Source of the DNA: Nitrospina sp.
GTDB lineage: Bacteria; Nitrospinota; Nitrospinia; Nitrospinales; VA-1
Direction of reading: 5' to 3'
Assembly (NCBI GenBank): GCA_018653085.1
Contig: JABIAY010000054.1
Location: 1-44,178, forward strand
DNA: 44,178 bases
A program made the position numbers and the translations under genes. Of the stretch, positions 1 to 10,200 are shown piece after piece. The notes under the pieces are model-generated. The model worked only from the letters and a program-made list of their open reading frames with translations, was not told the DNA's origin and did not search any database. Each line of letters starts with the position of its first letter. Position 1 is the stretch's first letter.

Positions 1-1098
1 ATGCAAGCCGCCGTAGTCAGAAATCGCCCGACTATGAGTGCGGTCGTACAATAGTCCAACAGAAATAAATAAGGCTGCAGTAGTAATGCCGTGATTAAAC
101 ATTTGCAAGACGGCTCCCTGAATACCTTGGCTATTGAACACAAAAATTCCGAGAGTAACAAAACCCATGTGGGAAACTGAAGAATAGGCCACGAGCTTTT
201 TTAGATCGGACTGCGCCAAGGCCAGATACCCGCCATAGATAATGGCTGTGACCGACAACCACAAAATATATGGGGCGAAATTCGCCGAAGCCTCTGGAAA
301 CATCGGCAAACAAAAACGCAAAAACCCATATCCCCCCATTTTCAACAGCACCCCAGCCAGCATCACACTGCCAGCCGTAGGGGCTTCGGAGTGCGCGTCA
401 GGGAGCCACGTATGAAAGGGAAACATTGGCATTTTTATGGCAAAAGCCATAAAGAATGCCAGGAATAACCAGAATTGCGCGCTGGAAGAATAAGTTTGTT
501 CAGTTAACACCAACAGATCGTAGGTATGTCCCCCATTAATATAAATACCTAATATTCCCACCAGTAGCAGTAAACTTCCTGTTAGACTGTATAGAAGAAA
601 TTTAAGCCCAGCAGCAATACGATTCGGCCCCCCCCAGAGAATAATCATGAAATACATGGGAATCATTGTAAGTTCCCACAACATGAAAAACAGGAAAAGA
701 TCCAGGGCGGTAAAGACCACAATCATGGCGCCTTCAACTAACAAGATCAGCGAGAGAAAGGCCCGTACTCGTGTTGTAATTCCCGTCCACGAACAAAGGA
801 CACAGAGTGGACAAAGAAGTGTTGTGAGTATCACCAAAAGAATACTGATGCCATCAACACCAACCGCATACTGAATATTAAACGTGGGCATCCATTCCAT
901 GCGTTCCACGAACTGCATGCCTTGCTGGGTGGAATCAAAATTCCTCCACAGTACCAGCGAAAGGAAAAACTCCACGATTGTGATGCCGAAGGCAATTCGT
1001 CGGATAAATTTTTCATCGCTCACAAATGCCAGAATGACGATTCCTAAAAAAGGAACGGCAATCATCCAGCTAATCAGATGATCCATCAATATAGCCAT
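1..1098 (-). CDS. nuoM: NuoM-like proton-pumping subunit (3' end cut by window edge)
   Basis: The first 366 codons read open from an ATG at 1098 to the left edge; the C-terminus lies outside the window. The translation begins MAILMDHLISWMIAVPFLG and later has VGVDGISILLVILTT, the pattern of NuoM / antiporter-like complex I subunits. A TGAGG ribosome site sits just upstream of the ATG. It is the last visible gene of the Mrp-Dab operon, 122 bases after the NuoL-like gene, so it probably works in that membrane complex and not in a classical complex I; no peripheral Nuo subunits are visible. Family call is firm; the exact role is inferred. Confidence 0.85.
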   Translation of the reverse strand, partial: MAILMDHLISWMIAVPFLGIVILAFVSDEKFIRRIAFGITIVEFFLSLVLWRNFDSTQQGMQFVERMEWMPTFNIQYAVGVDGISILLVILTTLLCPLCVLCSWTGITTRVRAFLSLILLVEGAMIVVFTALDLFLFFMLWELTMIPMYFMIILWGGPNRIAAGLKFLLYSLTGSLLLLVGILGIYINGGHTYDLLVLTEQTYSSSAQFWLFLAFFMAFAIKMPMFPFHTWLPDAHSEAPTAGSVMLAGVLLKMGGYGFLRFCLPMFPEASANFAPYILWLSVTAIIYGGYLALAQSDLKKLVAYSSVSHMGFVTLGIFVFNSQGIQGAVLQMFNHGITTAALFISVGLLYDRTHSRAISDYGGLH

Positions 1099-1220
1099 AA
1101 AAACCTCAGTCCTACGAAAGGAACAAACTCTTGGTTTTTCAAGTTAGCGCAAGAATAAAAACGTAAAGCTATTCGCAACCAGTCCCATTTTTTATAACAG
1201 GGATACAAATCGGTAGCTCA

Positions 1221-3239
1221 TTATAGCAAGATATACAATAGACCAATCATCGCCACCAACCAAAATATCATTACTAATATTTGATGTTGGATGGTACGGG
1301 ATTCCATCTCTTGCAGTAATTGCCCAGCGGCATTAGCTTGCTCTGCTACTAGCCCTACTTTCCTCCCCAAAAAACGAATATCAATAACTCGCCACAACCA
1401 TCTTGCAAAATACACAGAATAAGTTGCGATGGAAAGAATGAAACGATCTATAACCCTTATATCAATATTTTGCCACAACCAACGTGAGAACTGGATGGTT
1501 GGGGTTACCAGATAGGCATCATAGATCTCATCAAAATACCCTTTATTCCAAAATAGGACATACAGTTGATTGCTTCTCCCATTTGCTCTGGAGACCTGAT
1601 GTTGAGATCGAACCTGTTTTGAGTATGCATAGACCCACCCCGCGACTGACACGCCAAGAGCAACCACGAGCCAAAAAGGAAAGCCCTGCTCGACGGCACC
1701 TTCGCCCAACGTGACTCCTGAAAAGGTCAAAGCCGGAGCAAGAAAGTTGGCGAACCAACTCCAAAACAGAGTCATTAGCCCACCTAAAACAACCGTAGCC
1801 AGAAAAAGACCCGTTAAAATGGGGCCATTTAAAAGCTGTGGCCGAACAGATTGCGTCTCAAAACTATCCTGTCCCGAAGTGGGCCAGTACGTTTTTGGAC
1901 CGTGAGCAAAAAGTGAGGTGACACCTTTATAAAGATATTGAGAAGCCACAAATACCGTGATCAAGCCAATGACTTTGAATCCAATTGTGGCAGAAACAAA
2001 CCCCGTGACCCCCCACAAATATTCATACGATCCGGAAAACAGCACTAACGGCGGGAGTAACGCCAATCCCAAGGCCCCGCCATATAAGATCCCCATGCCC
2101 TCAGAGACAGGGTGTTCATGCTCGCCATGCCCAAGGCCCCGTTCTACTGATCGCAACGCATTTCCGGTAGATAGAAAAAAGAACGCTTTGTAGCACCCAT
2201 GGGCAAGAAGGTGGAAGATCGCAACTGCAAACGCGCCCAAACCACAGGCCATAACCATGAACCCGATTTGACTGATTGTGGAATAGGCCAAAATCTTTTT
2301 GATGTCCGATTGAGTCAAGGAAACTATTCCAGCAAATACAGCGGTAGTGGCACCAATAAAGAAAATAAACGTCATGGCGTACGGAGAAAGTATAATCAAC
2401 GGACTCAATCGCACTAACAAAAACGGACCCGCATTCACCATAGTAGCCGCATGAATAAGCGCCGAGACCGGAGTCGGAGCTTCCATCGCCCCGGGTAACC
2501 ACACGTGAAACGGTATTTGTGCTGATTTTCCCATAGCCCCTATAAAGAGGAAGAAGGGAATGACCGTCACAGGATAGATATGCAGATCCAAGCCCATCCA
2601 CCCTAAAATATTAATGGTATGGTCCTGCATGCCTTCAGCCTGAGCAAGTATTGTCTGGATATCGAGTGTGCCGAAGGTAAAAAAGGTTAGAATGATGCCA
2701 AAACTGAATGCGACATCCGCGACTGAGTTAACGAGAAAAGCTTTGGTGGCCGCCCGGCAAGCTGAAGGTCGTTTTGCTGCGTGAGAAATTAACAGATAGG
2801 AACAGATTCCCATGACTTCCCAACTGATCAACGTCAGCAAAAGGTTGCCACTCATGACCAACAAAATCATGGAAAAAGTAAACAAGGCAATGACGGCGAA
2901 AAAACGATTATATCGTGGCTCTCCTATCATGTAACGAGAGGAGTACACATGCACCACCCCACTTACTCCTGTGACCAGGAGCAAAAGTAGAACCGTCAGT
3001 TGGTCAACGTACAGAGTTAAATCAATGGTCAAGGAACCAGATTGAAAGAAGCGATAAAGAGAAAGAGTAAAGGGTCCATTTCTCAACACTTCAATGAAAG
3101 CGGCAACGGATAACGCAAAGGAAAAACCGATGGCAGGAATCCCAATCCGGTGACTGTTCTCACCCCAACGACATCCTCCAAGAAGAAGAATGATAGACGC
3201 CAGGAGGGGGAGTAATGGAATGAGGATGAAAAGAGCCAT
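1221..3239 (-). CDS. nuoL: NuoL-like / DabB-MrpA-type antiporter subunit
   Basis: A 672-residue multi-pass membrane protein of the NuoL family (proton_antipo_M). Hallmarks are LLTLISWEVMGICSYLLI near residue 135 and HVWLPGAMEAPTPVSALIHA near residue 230, plus a long C-terminal extension with two WxxIDIR stretches like the lateral helix region of NuoL. The preceding gene's stop overlaps a GTG at 3251 (GTGA), but the ATG at 3239 has a GAGAG site 6 bases upstream and begins with a normal hydrophobic segment, so I prefer it. In this operon it probably supplies the ion-translocating half of MrpA and/or the DabB partner of DabA. Full NuoL length argues against a fragment. Confidence 0.88.
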   Translation of the reverse strand: MALFILIPLLPLLASIILLLGGCRWGENSHRIGIPAIGFSFALSVAAFIEVLRNGPFTLSLYRFFQSGSLTIDLTLYVDQLTVLLLLLVTGVSGVVHVYSSRYMIGEPRYNRFFAVIALFTFSMILLVMSGNLLLTLISWEVMGICSYLLISHAAKRPSACRAATKAFLVNSVADVAFSFGIILTFFTFGTLDIQTILAQAEGMQDHTINILGWMGLDLHIYPVTVIPFFLFIGAMGKSAQIPFHVWLPGAMEAPTPVSALIHAATMVNAGPFLLVRLSPLIILSPYAMTFIFFIGATTAVFAGIVSLTQSDIKKILAYSTISQIGFMVMACGLGAFAVAIFHLLAHGCYKAFFFLSTGNALRSVERGLGHGEHEHPVSEGMGILYGGALGLALLPPLVLFSGSYEYLWGVTGFVSATIGFKVIGLITVFVASQYLYKGVTSLFAHGPKTYWPTSGQDSFETQSVRPQLLNGPILTGLFLATVVLGGLMTLFWSWFANFLAPALTFSGVTLGEGAVEQGFPFWLVVALGVSVAGWVYAYSKQVRSQHQVSRANGRSNQLYVLFWNKGYFDEIYDAYLVTPTIQFSRWLWQNIDIRVIDRFILSIATYSVYFARWLWRVIDIRFLGRKVGLVAEQANAAGQLLQEMESRTIQHQILVMIFWLVAMIGLLYILL

Positions 3240-3247
3240 AATTTCTC

Positions 3248-4717
3248 TCACAGAGCTGGTGGCAGAGCGTGGCTCAACAACAGTTGAGTAATGGGAGAAC
3301 TGAACAAACCAAGAATCATGATGGCTGCGGACGTGACTCCCAGAGCGAGTTTAAAAGAGAGGGGAATTTCACCAGACTGAGCGTCCGACCGAGTGGATGT
3401 TTGACGGAAAATATTCTCAAACAGCCTAGCGAAATAGGCAAGCGTCAAGAGTGTGGAGAGCAACACCGCAGCGACGGAAACATAATTGCCCGCTTCTAAC
3501 GCTCCGAGAATGATGTGCCATTTGCCAAAAAATCCACCTGTCGGAGGCAGGCCAATCATGCCCAAGGCCATAACAATTAAAGACCCGGTAAACCAGGGGG
3601 CTTGTTTGCCAATACGTCCTAGGTCGTCAATAGTTCTGACCCCATACTGACAAAATGCCACGCCTGCTAAAAAAAACAAGCCAGCTTGCATAACGGAATC
3701 GTTCAATAAATAAAAAACTCCTCCGACAAACCCGGTTGGGTTGCCTTGACTGATTCCAATGAGAATGATACCGATGTGCGAAATCCCTCCATAAGCGAAT
3801 ATCATTTTAATATTCCGCTGAGCCAAGGCCAGACTTGCGCCTATGACCGCCGCTAATGCGCCGGCAACTTCCACCAGTAGCAAAATCGGAATATCATTAA
3901 TGAGAATTGACGCATTAAAGACCCAATAGACTATTCTGATCCACGCCAATAGCGCTACTTTGGTGACGAGTGAAGCCAGGATAGGGGAAATGGACTCAGG
4001 AGCATTGGCATAGGCTTCGGGCAACCAAGAATGAAACGGGACTAAGGCCATCTTGATCCCCAAGCCAATAAACATAAAAAGCAGTCCTCCCACTACAGCT
4101 TTAGAGCTTAGTAAAAAGGGAAGTTTGTCGACCAAGTCGGCCATATTCAGTGTGCCAGTCACCGCATAGAGATAACTCACCCCTAAAAGATAAAGGGAAG
4201 CACCCAGGGTTCCCAATATAAGATAGCGAAAGGCTGCAAACAACGCTCTCCCGCCAGCGACACCAATAAGCGCGTAACTCGAGATGGCCGCAACTTCTAA
4301 AAACACGAACAGATTGAATAAATCCCCAGAGAAAACAATGCCGGTCATGGCGGATATCAATAACAAAATCAACGTGTAATAATGAACGATTCGTCCACCT
4401 AGATCCTTTGGGGAAGTGGGTCCAGAAAACACCATACCCAGCAAACCCAAGACACTCAATAACACTAAGATGATACTTGCTAGTCCATCAGCCACCCACT
4501 CAATGCCGAGGGGCACAGCCCACCCACTAAACACATACCGCACTTCTCCATGATGAATGACGTTATGGAGATTCAAAATAGAGACCGGCACCATAGCCGC
4601 GAGAATTGCCACAGAAATTGGCTGGCACCAATGACGGTGTTTTAGACAAACCACTGGCATGGAAATAGCGGCAAACAATGGGAGGAGGAATAGAATTGCG
4701 GGAAGTTGGTGACTCAT
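3248..4717 (-). CDS. mrpD: MrpD/MnhD antiporter subunit
   Basis: A 489-residue multi-pass protein of the Mrp cation/proton antiporter subunit D family. Diagnostic segments are GDLFNLFVFLEVAAISSYALI near 130-150 and PFHSWLPEAYANAPESISPIL near 230-250; the latter is the MrpD/NuoN-like version of the conserved HxWLP motif. The ATG overlaps the MrpC stop as ATGA, indicating translational coupling. Mrp complexes exchange Na+ or K+ for protons. Next to DabA the cation or proton flux is likely to energise inorganic-carbon uptake, which is an inference from context. Confidence 0.93.
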   Translation of the reverse strand: MSHQLPAILFLLPLFAAISMPVVCLKHRHWCQPISVAILAAMVPVSILNLHNVIHHGEVRYVFSGWAVPLGIEWVADGLASIILVLLSVLGLLGMVFSGPTSPKDLGGRIVHYYTLILLLISAMTGIVFSGDLFNLFVFLEVAAISSYALIGVAGGRALFAAFRYLILGTLGASLYLLGVSYLYAVTGTLNMADLVDKLPFLLSSKAVVGGLLFMFIGLGIKMALVPFHSWLPEAYANAPESISPILASLVTKVALLAWIRIVYWVFNASILINDIPILLLVEVAGALAAVIGASLALAQRNIKMIFAYGGISHIGIILIGISQGNPTGFVGGVFYLLNDSVMQAGLFFLAGVAFCQYGVRTIDDLGRIGKQAPWFTGSLIVMALGMIGLPPTGGFFGKWHIILGALEAGNYVSVAAVLLSTLLTLAYFARLFENIFRQTSTRSDAQSGEIPLSFKLALGVTSAAIMILGLFSSPITQLLLSHALPPAL

Positions 4718-5091
4718 TCTAATCTTTCAAGAACTTCTTGTTCGTCAAGGCTTCCATATTTTCGATAGATCGCTGCGCACAGGGCTAATCCCACGCCCGT
4801 GGTCGCCACGCCAACCACAATAGCAGTTAGCGTCAAGACATGAGGTAACGGATTCGCGTAATTGGCCGCTTGCACCGGGTCCGTGGTTGACAATAGTACG
4901 GGAACCGTCGCGCCTTTCTTCGCACTAATAGACACAAGGAAAAAAATCACGCTGGTTTGCACCAAATACATCCCGATGAGTTTCTTTACGAGATTGTATC
5001 GCGTAACCATGATATAAAAGCCCCACAGAAAAATGATGACAAAAGTCAAAAAATTGGTTCGTTGAAAAACTGCGTAAAATGCATCAACCAT
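4714..5091 (-). CDS. mrpC: MrpC/MnhC (NuoK-like) antiporter subunit
   Basis: A 125-residue, three-helix protein of the NuoK/MnhC family. It has NLVKKLIGMYLVQTSVIFFL followed by DPLPHVLTLTAIVVG-type sequence (here NPLPHVLTLTAIVVGVAT), which is the conserved DPLPQALVLTAIVI motif of MnhC with D replaced by N. The start overlaps the end of MrpB by 8 bases and the stop overlaps MrpD, placing it firmly in the coupled operon. Length is normal for the family. Confidence 0.92.
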   Translation of the reverse strand: MVDAFYAVFQRTNFLTFVIIFLWGFYIMVTRYNLVKKLIGMYLVQTSVIFFLVSISAKKGATVPVLLSTTDPVQAANYANPLPHVLTLTAIVVGVATTGVGLALCAAIYRKYGSLDEQEVLERLE

Positions 5092-5536
5092 TTATTGAAT
5101 CCTCTATAATATCTTCAGCAGACAAGCTGAACACAATAGAAATAGCTGTTACCGCAACATCTACAGCCACTCCGATTTGCGTGAGTACGATTCCCAAAGA
5201 TCTTCGAGAAGCAGTTTCCAAACCTGGAATTTCCAAATTCGCATAATTGAGAAACTCTCCACCTCCAATCATACACAAGCCACCTACCCCCGCGTAGATC
5301 AGCATCCCGACCCCATCGCCATGTAGAACCTTTTTGGCGATTTGACTCCGGGAAGCGTCATGACCAAAAATCAAAACAGATAAGATCATCCCCGTGCCTA
5401 GAATCACCCCACCCACAAAGCCTCCCCCTGGTCCGTATTGCCCAAAAAATAAAACATATAAACCGAAAATTTGAACTACTGGGATGAGAAAGCGCCCTAA
5501 GGTCTGTACGATAATGCTGTCGTGCGGGCGTATCAT
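5084..5536 (-). CDS. mrpB: MrpB/MnhB antiporter subunit
   Basis: A 150-residue membrane protein of the MnhB domain family. The sequence LGRFLIPVVQIFGLYVLFFG followed by GPGGGFVGGVILG is the classical MnhB GHxxPGGGFxGG-type signature. The start overlaps the preceding stop (TAATG). Length is typical for MrpB. It is a small structural subunit of the Mrp complex. Confidence 0.92.
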   Translation of the reverse strand: MIRPHDSIIVQTLGRFLIPVVQIFGLYVLFFGQYGPGGGFVGGVILGTGMILSVLIFGHDASRSQIAKKVLHGDGVGMLIYAGVGGLCMIGGGEFLNYANLEIPGLETASRRSLGIVLTQIGVAVDVAVTAISIVFSLSAEDIIEDSING

Positions 5537-6063
5537 TATGCATTTCTCCTAAGCAGTAAAGCACAAGCAATGCCAGCCGCAAAAATCACCACGGTTTCGA
5601 CCATCGTATCAAGCGATCGATAGTCCATCAGCACCGAAGTCACAACATTCGGAGTGTGGGTATCCTGATAGCTCTGCTCGAGATAGGTCGGCGAAATATG
5701 AGCACTCGCTGGAGTATTTGGATCTCCAAATTCAGGAAGATCGTTCGCGGCATAGAGCAAAAGAAGTCCCAAGAGAGGAAAAACAATTAACGTTATCGCA
5801 GAAGGAGGAGGGCGCCGAAGCCTAGTGTCTTTGGGAGCAGTACCGATTAGAGTTAATAGAAACAGAACAGTGCCTAATCCTCCTCCTACAACGGCTTCCA
5901 CGAAGGCGACATCCACAGCTCCGAGCCATGCCCATGTCAACGACAGGAAAAAACTATAAGAGCCCAAGAGCAGAACGGCGCTCATCAAATCTTTAACCAG
6001 GATGGCGCCGGCGGCAGTAACAAGCAGAAGAAGTAGTAAAGGAATTTCATATGAAAGGATCAT
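5536..6063 (-). CDS. MbhD/MbhE-like protein, equivalent of the MrpA C-terminus
   Basis: About 175 residues. The N-terminal part (KDLMSAVLLLGSYSFFLSL, then DVAFVEAVVGGG) matches DUF4040/MbhD, and the C-terminal part (PNVVTSVLMDYRSLDTMVE) matches the MbhE or MrpA C-terminal domain. In canonical Mrp systems both form the C-terminal tail of the large MrpA protein; here they are a free-standing gene. The ATG at 6063 overlaps the MrpG stop as ATGA and has an AAGGA site, so it is preferred over the ATG at 6081. Together with the NuoL-like gene it would reconstitute a split MrpA. Confidence 0.82.
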   Translation of the reverse strand: MILSYEIPLLLLLLVTAAGAILVKDLMSAVLLLGSYSFFLSLTWAWLGAVDVAFVEAVVGGGLGTVLFLLTLIGTAPKDTRLRRPPPSAITLIVFPLLGLLLLYAANDLPEFGDPNTPASAHISPTYLEQSYQDTHTPNVVTSVLMDYRSLDTMVETVVIFAAGIACALLLRRNA

Positions 6064-6359
6064 GAGGTTTCCTTTTGCCAAGGTTTTAAACCAGACCGGA
6101 GAGCCGCGCGAATCGTGGCATGTGCAATAACTGGATTTAGAATATACAGCAAGGCCAACACCACTAGGATTTTCAGCATATTTATACCCAGTCCCTCATG
6201 CAAGGCGATTCCAACTAACATCAAAAAAGCCCCTAAGGAGTCTGCTAATGATGCGGCATGAGAACGGCTAAACACATCGGGCAATCGAATCACACCAATC
6301 GCAGCAACAATCATAAAAAATAATCCCGCTACTATAAAAATAATGGAAAGCATGTTCAT
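6060..6359 (-). CDS. mrpG: MrpG/MnhG antiporter subunit
   Basis: A 99-residue membrane protein with FFMIVAAIGVIRLPDVFSRSHAAS, the MnhG/PhaG signature (GxxRxPDxxxRxHAA). The ATG overlaps the MrpF stop as ATGA. Normal length, with three predicted hydrophobic helices. Confidence 0.92.
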   Translation of the reverse strand: MNMLSIIFIVAGLFFMIVAAIGVIRLPDVFSRSHAASLADSLGAFLMLVGIALHEGLGINMLKILVVLALLYILNPVIAHATIRAALRSGLKPWQKETS

Positions 6360-6628
6360 TCTATGGAAGCCCCCTTTTGTTCCAAATATTTGGCCACGGC
6401 AAGCGCTCCGACTAAATTTAGCAGGGCATACCCTATCGAGATATCAATAAACATATCGACTCGTTCAAAACTAATTCCAATGACAATAAGCAAGATAATT
6501 GCCTTGGTGGAAATGCCATTGTGACCCAACAAACGATCAAAGATTGTGGGGCCCTGTAAGACACGGTACAGAAACGCACCAATGAGAATAACCAGCAACA
6601 CCACAACGCAGAAAAGAAAAGTTTTCAT
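6356..6628 (-). CDS. mrpF: MrpF/MnhF antiporter subunit
   Basis: A 90-residue three-helix protein with FLYRVLQGPTIFDRLLGHNG, the MnhF/PhaF signature (RxxxGPTxxDRxxA), and VDMFIDISIGYALLNLVG. The start overlaps the MrpE stop as ATGA and the end overlaps MrpG in the same way. Small structural subunit of the Mrp complex. Confidence 0.92.
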   Translation of the reverse strand: MKTFLFCVVVLLVILIGAFLYRVLQGPTIFDRLLGHNGISTKAIILLIVIGISFERVDMFIDISIGYALLNLVGALAVAKYLEQKGASIE

Positions 6629-7125
6629 AAATCCGGTTCTTCGTCCTTAAAAATATCAGCAATTTTAGATTCCATCTGCTTAATTACAATCTCATCGCTT
6701 TTATCCATCGCGTGAACAATGAGGTTGTTGCGGTCAACCTCTGCGGTAATCGTTCCAGGGGTTAACGTTATGGAATTACCGAGAAGAACAACGGCTGCGT
6801 GGTGACGCAGTTTTGATTCCACAGAAATCATATGAGGAGCAATGGGAAGCGCAGGATGCAAAATAAGCTTGGACAAATTAAGGCTACTTTGAATGATTTT
6901 ATAAAAAAGCCATGGAAGGTAAAGGAGGATTCTGAGCCACAAACGAAATTTCGGAACAAAAGGTGAATGACCAGAGTTGAGCCAGGCCGCGGCGAAGGAA
7001 AAAATAAGCCCCAAACCAAGATGAGTCCATTCAAAGCTGGCAGATAACATAATCCAGAACACAAACAGCGCCATGGCTTTAAAAAACAGGAATTCTGATG
7101 ATATTGGTCTAGGTCGATTTGCCAT
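6625..7125 (-). CDS. mrpE: MrpE/MnhE antiporter subunit
   Basis: About 166 residues of the MnhE family. Two N-terminal helices are followed by a cytosolic domain with LRHHAAVVLLGNSITLTPGTITAEV, the conserved NxITLTPGT motif. The ATG at 7125 is preferred; a GTG at 7140 would add five residues, and neither has a strong ribosome site. A 135-base gap separates it from dabA, the only sizeable gap inside the operon before nuoM, so a secondary promoter here is possible. The C-terminus overlaps mrpF. Confidence 0.9.
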   Translation of the reverse strand: MANRPRPISSEFLFFKAMALFVFWIMLSASFEWTHLGLGLIFSFAAAWLNSGHSPFVPKFRLWLRILLYLPWLFYKIIQSSLNLSKLILHPALPIAPHMISVESKLRHHAAVVLLGNSITLTPGTITAEVDRNNLIVHAMDKSDEIVIKQMESKIADIFKDEEPDL

Positions 7126-7260
7126 AAAATTATCAGACACGGGTTTGACTGCAGAGTGTCAGTGTTATTCGATTTTTCCTATAAAAACCAGCCGGAGACT
7201 TGGAATGAAACACCCGTATTCTTGTAACAGTCCAAGTGCCAATTCTCAATATATTTCTAA

Positions 7261-10200
7261 TTAGGGAACATGAACCGTTTCCCACGTCGCATTCGGATTA
7301 TACCGATGAAACTCAGATGTATGGGGATCCAAGGCCACAAGATTCATCCATTGATTATGAAACAACTGTTGAAGGATCGAGTGTTTTTGAATGATAGATG
7401 AGATTACACTCGGCGTCTGTTCGATGAGAGCTAAGAGTCGCATCGGTTCATGATAATGAGTGTCCCCGTTATTGACCGTCTGCAAGGGGAATCCCATTTG
7501 CAAATCACTTTGGCTTCCCAGCATCATTCCAACACCCCCAACGACATTGTGTAACACCTTGCTTCCACTTCCATATGTCCACGGATCAACCGCAGAAAAA
7601 TAATAACCAGTACTAATCCACTCGCCGACAATTAATGGCGCAGTCATGATTTTTTCTAGGATGGCTCCCTGGGGATCATCAACAGGATCATAAGAATGCA
7701 AGAAAACCCGACCGCCTAAATCTAATCCTTTGGTCAGTTTTCGTCTTCCAATGAGAAACGCGCCATTGCCCGCTAGTCCCCATTCCGGTCGAGTATTCGC
7801 CCAATCGCAACTGCGTTCGTCTACATGAGTAAAAGCCTGCTCTGGAGAAATTTCAGTCGGAGCACTGGGAATGCGATGGCATCGCTCAAGAGCCTGCTTC
7901 GCACCCGCTTGTTCAATATCCTTGTTCAACCTTTGCAAATCTTCTTTATGCGAAGCAGGTAATTCCTCTAGATCATAAAACTCGACCCGATCCGTCGTCG
8001 TGTTATGTTTCCCCGGAAGAAACCAGGTGTCATCGGGAATCAGCAATCCTTTTTCCTTTAGAATGCGACGAACTTCAGGTTCATTCGCCATCGTGGCAAA
8101 AACTCGCGCATTTGCATCGCCCGGTGCTCCACCACAAGCCCCGCAATCCAATGCTCCGTAATAGGGATTGTTGTCCGTCTCACTCCCATGGCCACAGAGG
8201 CACACCAACCGCGCAAAATTTTGGGTGAGCCCCATAACACGCAAACCATTTTCGATGAATGTCGCCCGTTCCGAAAGAGAAAATCCCTGGGAAAGCCCGT
8301 CAGGAATCCCTTCCGCATTCACTTCTCCGATCCTGAGATTCTGAGGATTAGATGGGGTGGAAATTGAAATCTGGGTTGGAACCCTATGTGTCAACCAACT
8401 CTCGATGGTAGAGGTCATTGCACGAAATGTTTTTTGGAGCAAGGTCTTGCCCACCAACCCCAGACTAAAAAAGAACCCCAATACATCAATCATCATCATC
8501 GACCCAATAGGGTGATGCTTCAGATCGTGAAAAAGATGGTGCCCCAGTTGGCCCCAGCGAGTACCAGAAGAATATTTTTCTAACGCCGCTCCTTCTCCTG
8601 ACCGAGGTGTTTCCGTCACCGCATGATTAGGAGTCAATAACACAGGACATAAGTCGGCACGTTGATCATTATCAAAAGCTTGATGGCTAATGGGAATGCC
8701 AAAAAACCCTGCAAACCCAAACGTTTCATAGGAGCCCTGGGCTTCAATATGGCGACGAAATGATTCAGAACGTACATCGATACAAAAGGCTAGTTGTGCA
8801 TGGGGACGAGTTTCCAATTCTGGTACCGTTCCGCGATGCGCTGAAATATTTCTGAGCATCTTCTCTCGAAAGGAATCTTCGTACGCCTCAATCCATACCC
8901 GTCCATGTTGATCAGCAGGAAAGTAATCTAACCATTGCAACAACATCTGGGCATCAGTAAGCGAGAGATCGTGAACTTCTCCGGGAGATAACTCAAGAAA
9001 CTGTGCCAAGTGGAATAATCGCCAAGCATGTCGACATTTCATTTGGTTGGTTGGATCCCCAGATTGCCCTCCATGCCCAATTTGTTGGTGGTATTCTTCG
9101 GATCGATCATTCCAATATGCAGTCAGGGTAGAAACGGTCCCATCAATTCCCCATTCCTGTTGGCACTTAATGTTGGTCAACTCCACTTCATAGAATAAAC
9201 GCACGGCCAAATATTGTGTGGTGTCAATGGGGTGCTTGTGTTGCGCATGGTATGTTGGGTGTTCCCCGAGCCATCGTATGTATCGCGTCCAGCCTGGTAA
9301 TAATGATAGTTGCCTTGAGAGATAATCTTCCCATTGTTCTTGAGGAATTTCGAGTTGCTGCAAGCTGGAACAGATCGTGTCCTCTGGATCTGCAGGAAGG
9401 CTATGAACTTTTTGGGCGAAATCTGTAATCCCGAGAAGCTGCCCCGAAAAATCTTTCTGCGCCAGGTTCCGCCATACCTGATAGAAACCTTCTTCTCGAC
9501 CAGGCATTTCCCAACCGGCTAATCCTTCATCGAGAAACGCCGTCACCCATTTGATGAGTTGATTATTGATTTGGTCGACCACCTCACCCTCAGTCAAACC
9601 ATCAACCCAATCGCTGATGGTACGTTGAGGCGACAAGGAAATGGGTGTAGAAGTTTGCGAATGTGAATCCTCAGATATTTGAGGTGAGGCATGAAAAACA
9701 GGTAGCTCGAAGGTGGCTAATACACTCTCCCATAAATTCGTCAGGTAAGCCTCTTCTGGATACTCCCGAAACTGTTCACCTTCTTTGATTGTTTGTGCAA
9801 TAATTTTTTCCCGGGATTCCTCGGAGAGATCTTGCCGAAATTGTTTTGTAGCTCCACCACCACTCAATTCCCATTCCAAGAGGGATAGTGGCAATTCCTC
9901 GATACCAAAAAGTACGTGTAACTGCCAAATATCTTTGGGGGTAATTTTTCGACTTCCAACTTCAATAGGAACTTGCTCCTCTGGGCGAGGCCCAACCCTG
10001 GAAAAAGCGTGCTTAAAACTTTCTTTGGTAATACGGCCATTTCGGTAAAATTGACGATACTCCTCATTCGCAAGATACCCATTTCCACCAAGGAGGTCCT
10101 TGCCTTTTCGAACAGCCTGATCAAACGGCAGATATTCCAATCCATGAATGGGGTTCTGCGCGACCATGGTACGCATGGGCCAAAACGGGGCAATGGGCTC

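Noticed and set aside
2116..2601. 161-codon open frame on the minus strand within nuoL
   Set aside because: Lies wholly inside the NuoL-like gene in another frame; the sequence has no domain pattern and the nuoL frame has clear family motifs.
8186..8200. CLCGH in DabA as a haem-binding site
   Set aside because: It is C-x-C-G-H, not CXXCH; the protein has no signal peptide and the histidine fits the DabA zinc site.
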